64,000 bases of DNA from Prevotellaceae bacterium UBA4361. Lineage in GTDB: Bacteria > Bacteroidota > Bacteroidia > Bacteroidales > Bacteroidaceae. Made by a program: the position numbers and the translations under genes. The stretch covers positions 67,624 to 131,623 of the forward strand of contig DGSN01000062.1 in NCBI GenBank assembly GCA_002393575.1, written 5' to 3'. The notes beneath the pieces are model-generated. The model was given only the letters and a program-made list of their open reading frames with translations. It had not been told where the DNA came from and made no database searches. Of the stretch, positions 60,971 through 64,000 are shown piece after piece. Numbering within the stretch: the stretch's first letter is position 1; every line of letters begins with the position of its first letter.

Positions 60971-62662
60971 TTAGCGTGTCACTCGGAACCAATCCACGTC
61001 TGCCCAACCTCCGTCGTTGGTGGTGATGGATGGACGCGTGCAGAAGGTGCCAGTCTTGCAGCCAATCCACTTGCCTTCGCGTGCTTGGAATTCTTTGCCG
61101 AGGTTTTGCCACTTCTTACCGTCGAGGCTGTAAGTGAACTCACATTTCACCACGAGGTCGTGTCCTCCTTCACTTCCTTTGATTTTCGAGCCGTCGGTGC
61201 TGTATTTCACGCGCAGATAGACGGTTCCGTTCTTCAGCTTCACGCTGGCGTTCTCAGTTTCGGGGTTTCCCTTGTCTGCTTTCTTGCATTCCACTTGTTT
61301 CAGCACGAGCCCTTGGTCGGTGTTCTCCACCACGAGCGCTGCGTAGTCCATGCCGAGGACGACGAGTCCTGTGCGTTCGCCTTTATACTTTTCGGATGGC
61401 ACGAAGGTGGTCTTCATGGTTGCCGTGAAATTAGGTGCAGTAGGCTTCTGAAGAAGTAGGTTGTTCACGTCCCAGAGGTTCTTGTAGTCGGCTGCCACGG
61501 GGTAGGAATAGAGTCGGAGCACGCCCTTGTTGGCATTGCAGAACGACCATTTCATATTTCCATCTGCTTGCCATTGCCATTGCTTTGCCAGCTCGACGCT
61601 GTCGAACTCATCGCTTTCCTGCGGTGTGCAAACGGGATAGGTCTTACCCACGTTAGGCTTCTTGTATGTCAGCACGGGGTCTCCACAGCCGTCGCCATCC
61701 TTATCCACACCAATCACAGGCCAGTCTTTCACCCACTTCATCGGCTGCAAATGCACGATGCGTCCATAGGCTCCTACGTCCTGGAAGTGCATGAACCAGT
61801 CTTCGCCTGATGGTGTATCGACCCATCCACCTTGATGAGGACCATTGACAGGCGACTTGCCTTGTGCCATGACGATTTTCGTTTCGTAGGGTCCGTAGAT
61901 GTTCTTGGCACGTTGCACGGTCTGCCATCCTGTTGGCACTCCGCCTGCTGGGTGGAAGATGTAGTAGTAGCCTCCGCGCTTGTAGAGCTTTGCTCCTTCG
62001 CAGGTGGGTTGATCTTCGTGGCCGTCGAACACGATGCGGCTTGGTGAGATGACTTTTGTTCCCTCTGCGTTCAATTCGCACACGAGGAGCACGCTCTTCA
62101 GTCCTGCTCGACTGCCTGCCAAGGCATGACCCAAATAGCAACGGCCATCTTCATCCCACAATGGACAGGTATCTATCAATCCCTTGCCAGCTTTCACCAA
62201 CACTGGTTCACTCCACGGTCCTTCTGCCTTCTTTGCCTTCACCATGAAAATGCCTTGGTCGGGGTCGCCCCAATAAATGTAGAATTCCCCGTTATGATAG
62301 CGAATGCTTGGTGCCCACACATAGTTACCATGCCCAGGCTTGTCGTCTTTGTGCCCCACTCCTTCGGGCAGTGCGTAGGACAGGATGGTCCAGTTCACCA
62401 GGTCTTTGGAGTGGAGGATAGGCAGTCCTGGGGAGCAATTGAAGCTCGACGCGGTGAGGTAGTAGTCTTCGCCCACGCGGATGACGTCGGGGTCGCTATA
62501 GTCGGCATAGAGGACGGGGTTCTTGTATGTGCCGTCGCCCTGGTCGGCTTTCCACACGTCGGAAACGTAAGGCTTTGTCTGAGCCTTGCCAGTAGTTTGT
62601 GCCAAAGCTGACTGCCCCATCAGCATGGCAGCCATCAGCACTAAAGCATAGTCTTTTCTCAT
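60971..62662 (-). CDS. GH43 glycosidase with C-terminal beta-sandwich, exported
   Basis: The 563-residue exported enzyme is probably a beta-xylosidase or alpha-L-arabinofuranosidase. A signal peptide ends at SALAQ (about 22). The five-bladed propeller (about 45-340) shows NPVLYADYSDPDVIRVGEDYYL with the probable base D57, SKDLVNWTILSYAL, VWAPSIRYHNGEFYIYWGDPD, LIDTCPLWDEDGRCYLGHA, and TCEGAKLYKRGGYYYIF with the probable acid Glu. A concanavalin-type C-terminal sandwich (about 375-563: DEFDSVELAKQWQWQ) is the usual partner in the GH43 subfamily that includes GH43_12. It lies upstream of susC on the same strand but has its own terminator. Confidence 0.9.
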   Translation of the reverse strand: MRKDYALVLMAAMLMGQSALAQTTGKAQTKPYVSDVWKADQGDGTYKNPVLYADYSDPDVIRVGEDYYLTASSFNCSPGLPILHSKDLVNWTILSYALPEGVGHKDDKPGHGNYVWAPSIRYHNGEFYIYWGDPDQGIFMVKAKKAEGPWSEPVLVKAGKGLIDTCPLWDEDGRCYLGHALAGSRAGLKSVLLVCELNAEGTKVISPSRIVFDGHEDQPTCEGAKLYKRGGYYYIFHPAGGVPTGWQTVQRAKNIYGPYETKIVMAQGKSPVNGPHQGGWVDTPSGEDWFMHFQDVGAYGRIVHLQPMKWVKDWPVIGVDKDGDGCGDPVLTYKKPNVGKTYPVCTPQESDEFDSVELAKQWQWQADGNMKWSFCNANKGVLRLYSYPVAADYKNLWDVNNLLLQKPTAPNFTATMKTTFVPSEKYKGERTGLVVLGMDYAALVVENTDQGLVLKQVECKKADKGNPETENASVKLKNGTVYLRVKYSTDGSKIKGSEGGHDLVVKCEFTYSLDGKKWQNLGKEFQAREGKWIGCKTGTFCTRPSITTNDGGWADVDWFRVTR

Positions 62663-62706
62663 GAATATTATAGTTAGTTAAGTTACAAAAAAAGTTAGGA
62701 TGATTA

Positions 62707-62854
62707 TCAACCACGAATTACTCGAATTAAACGAATTTTATTTTAAGTATCATTTCATCAAATTTCACGAATAAAAATGCAGGCATTTTATAATAAGAGA
62801 AATTCGATAAAATTAAAATCAGAAATTCGTTTAATTCGAGTAATTCGTGGTTGA
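62707..62854. repeat. Perfect 32-base inverted repeat (AATTCGTTTAATTCGAG words)
   Basis: Arms 62707-62738 and 62823-62854 are exact complements with an AT-rich 84-base centre. It lies between the GH43 gene and the end of the upstream secreted protein gene. Confidence 0.92.
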
Positions 62855-62874
62855 AAAATAGCCAAAGGCAAAGC

Positions 62875-63651
62875 TTACTTCACCGTGATTTTCTGACCTT
62901 TCACTACGTAGATGCCAGGGTTCAGTTTGTTGACATCAGAAGCACGGAGGTTGCGGGCAACTCTCACGCCTGAAAGGTTGAATACATCGACGGATTCGTT
63001 TGCGTTGGCAACTGTCTGGATGCTGCTCAACTCGCCTGCTCCGATGTGACGGGTAACAATCTGACGGCTATTGCCCGAAGACAACTGCACGTAGCAACGG
63101 GTTGCGTAGAATCCGCTCTTGCTCTCGTCCACCTGAACGAACTGTGCCTCTGCGTTGTCAACTGCGAGGATGCCATAGTAGCCAACGCCTTTCACGTGGG
63201 TGTTTGCACCAGCCATCGTCACGGTTTCTCCATGATTGGTGGTGAAGCTCAATGCAGAGTTAGCGTTCTCAATCGTAGCGGTCTTCTTGATTTGCTTCAC
63301 GCCGTTCTCGCCTGTGTAGTAGAGCAGATAAGGGACGTTTGCTTCCAAACCTGTCTTCTTCACGTCCTGGAAATTGAGTACGAGCGCACTGCCCGATTCT
63401 TCTACGCCAGCGAGCTTCTCCAACTTGCAGTTGGCTCCGAAAGTCTCGTTGAGTTCGTCCTCGCTCATTGCGAATGGCAGGGAAACGGTGTTCCATCCGT
63501 TGAACACGTAGCGGCTCACGTTCACATTGCACTCTTTCCCGTCGAAGCGAGTCAGGTTGGTGCCGTTGTATGTACTCAGGGTGAGGTTCTGCTGTGCGTA
63601 TGCTGTCATAGATGCCACAGCCATCAATGCAATCATGTAAATCTTTTTCAT
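62875..63651 (-). CDS. Small secreted protein with C-terminal sorting-like tail
   Basis: The 258-residue product has a signal peptide (MKKIYMIALMAVASMTAYAQ). A beta-rich domain (about 22-180: VSRYVFNGWNTVSLPFAM... VPYLLYYTGENGV) resembles the penultimate domains of other Prevotella surface proteins. The tail (VFNLSGVRVARNLRAS... PGIYVVKGQKITVK) is like that of the 1740-residue protein. No enzyme motif. The promoter box is TATCTTTG at 63893-63900, and the long leader is built from two word-repeat types. Confidence 0.75.
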   Translation of the reverse strand: MKKIYMIALMAVASMTAYAQQNLTLSTYNGTNLTRFDGKECNVNVSRYVFNGWNTVSLPFAMSEDELNETFGANCKLEKLAGVEESGSALVLNFQDVKKTGLEANVPYLLYYTGENGVKQIKKTATIENANSALSFTTNHGETVTMAGANTHVKGVGYYGILAVDNAEAQFVQVDESKSGFYATRCYVQLSSGNSRQIVTRHIGAGELSSIQTVANANESVDVFNLSGVRVARNLRASDVNKLNPGIYVVKGQKITVK

Positions 63652-63689
63652 AATACGTAAGTTTTATTTAAGTTTTTAAGTTCTTGAGT

Positions 63690-63790
63690 TCTTAAGTTCA
63701 ACGTGAAGTGTGAAGTGTGAAGCGTGAAGCGTGAAGCGATTGAGCCGGATGGCATTTTTAATTTTTAACTTTTAATTTTTAATTTACCAA
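63690..63790. repeat. Mixed word-repeat leader (GTGAAGC arm, GAGCCGGATGGC core, TTTTTAACTTTTAA arm)
   Basis: GTGAAGCGTGAAG words (63701-63738) and TTTTTAATTTTTAAC words (63755-63785) flank GATTGAGCCGGATGGC. In sense orientation the last 80 bases match the leader of the DUF1294 gene. Confidence 0.8.
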
Positions 63791-63841
63791 GTTGTTCCTT
63801 GTCTTTTGTTCTTTGTACTTAATTGGGATTTTTCACTTTCC

Positions 63842-63877
63842 ACTCCCCTCGCCCTTTGGAGAGGGGTTGGGGGTGAG
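63842..63877 (-). repeat. 36-base repeat identical to 21403-21438
   Basis: An exact inverted copy of the repeat found in frame inside the permease gene; here it is intergenic. Confidence 0.9.
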
Positions 63878-63892
63878 GCTCGGTTTCGGTAG

Positions 63893-63900
63893 CAAAGATA
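63893..63900 (-). promoter_or_regulatory. Putative -7 box (TATCTTTG) for the gene at 62875
   Basis: TATCTTTG on the minus strand, about 240 bases upstream of the start. Nothing recognisable lies in 63901-64000. Confidence 0.5.
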
Positions 63901-64000
63901 CATCAATTCTTGAAAGTAAAAAAGTATTTCCAGCATTTTTTTCACGGACGACATCAAAATTGCTTTCGCTTTCACTAATTAAACTTTCCCATCTCTGGAA

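Overview
The window comes from a Bacteroidales chromosome, most likely Prevotella or a close relative. The evidence is a SusC/SusD pair, many secreted glycan-active enzymes, C-terminal tails of the 'LPRGSYIIGGKKIVK' type, no Shine-Dalgarno sequences, and repeated TAnnTTTG promoter boxes (the Bacteroidetes -7 element) ahead of genes. I saw no rRNA, tRNA, CRISPR array, intact insertion sequence or prophage gene.

Layout. 1-6.5 kb: the 5' part of ettA (runs off the left edge), a secreted protein followed by a 51-residue peptide gene, an M61-type peptidase, and rpsO. 6.6-28.3 kb: very large secreted proteins that carry cohesin-like and dockerin-like modules (288, 1740, 1153 and 712 residues). Between them lie a DUF2971 protein, a BspA-type leucine-rich repeat protein, a Fur-family regulator divergent from an SO_0444-type metal permease, a thioredoxin-TonB fusion and an intracellular LRR protein. 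28.4-43.5 kb: housekeeping and metabolic genes (iron alcohol dehydrogenase, gpmI), a GH43-like enzyme, an MNT/HEPN toxin-antitoxin pair, an ECF sigma/anti-sigma/outer-membrane receptor operon, a DIP1984-family protein, a GH2 beta-glucuronidase and several small proteins. 43.8-47.7 kb: an AT-rich four-gene operon (secreted protein, lipoprotein trypsin-like protease, two zinc-ribbon membrane proteins) that I cannot match to a described system. 48.4-63.7 kb: a polysaccharide utilisation locus (PUL) on the minus strand with SusC, SusD, a surface lipoprotein, pectate lyase, GH3 and GH43 enzymes, probably for pectin or a xylose-bearing pectin.

How the genes work together. The PUL would bind glycan at the surface, cut it with the pectate lyase, import it through SusC/D and finish it with GH3/GH43; the GH2 beta-glucuronidase and the second GH43-like enzyme could contribute. 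Cohesin-like and dockerin-like modules on neighbouring secreted proteins suggest that some assemble into a complex, but this is inference. The ECF operon is a self-contained envelope signalling unit.

The most unusual structural feature is a family of intergenic elements. Each has two inverted arms built from short low-complexity words (for example GTGAAGC, GGTTAAG, AAAAGTTAAAAATT). At least six share a central palindrome near CCATCCGGATGGC although their arms differ. Related word arrays have become signal-peptide coding sequence in two genes, and a separate repeat is inserted in frame in a permease gene.
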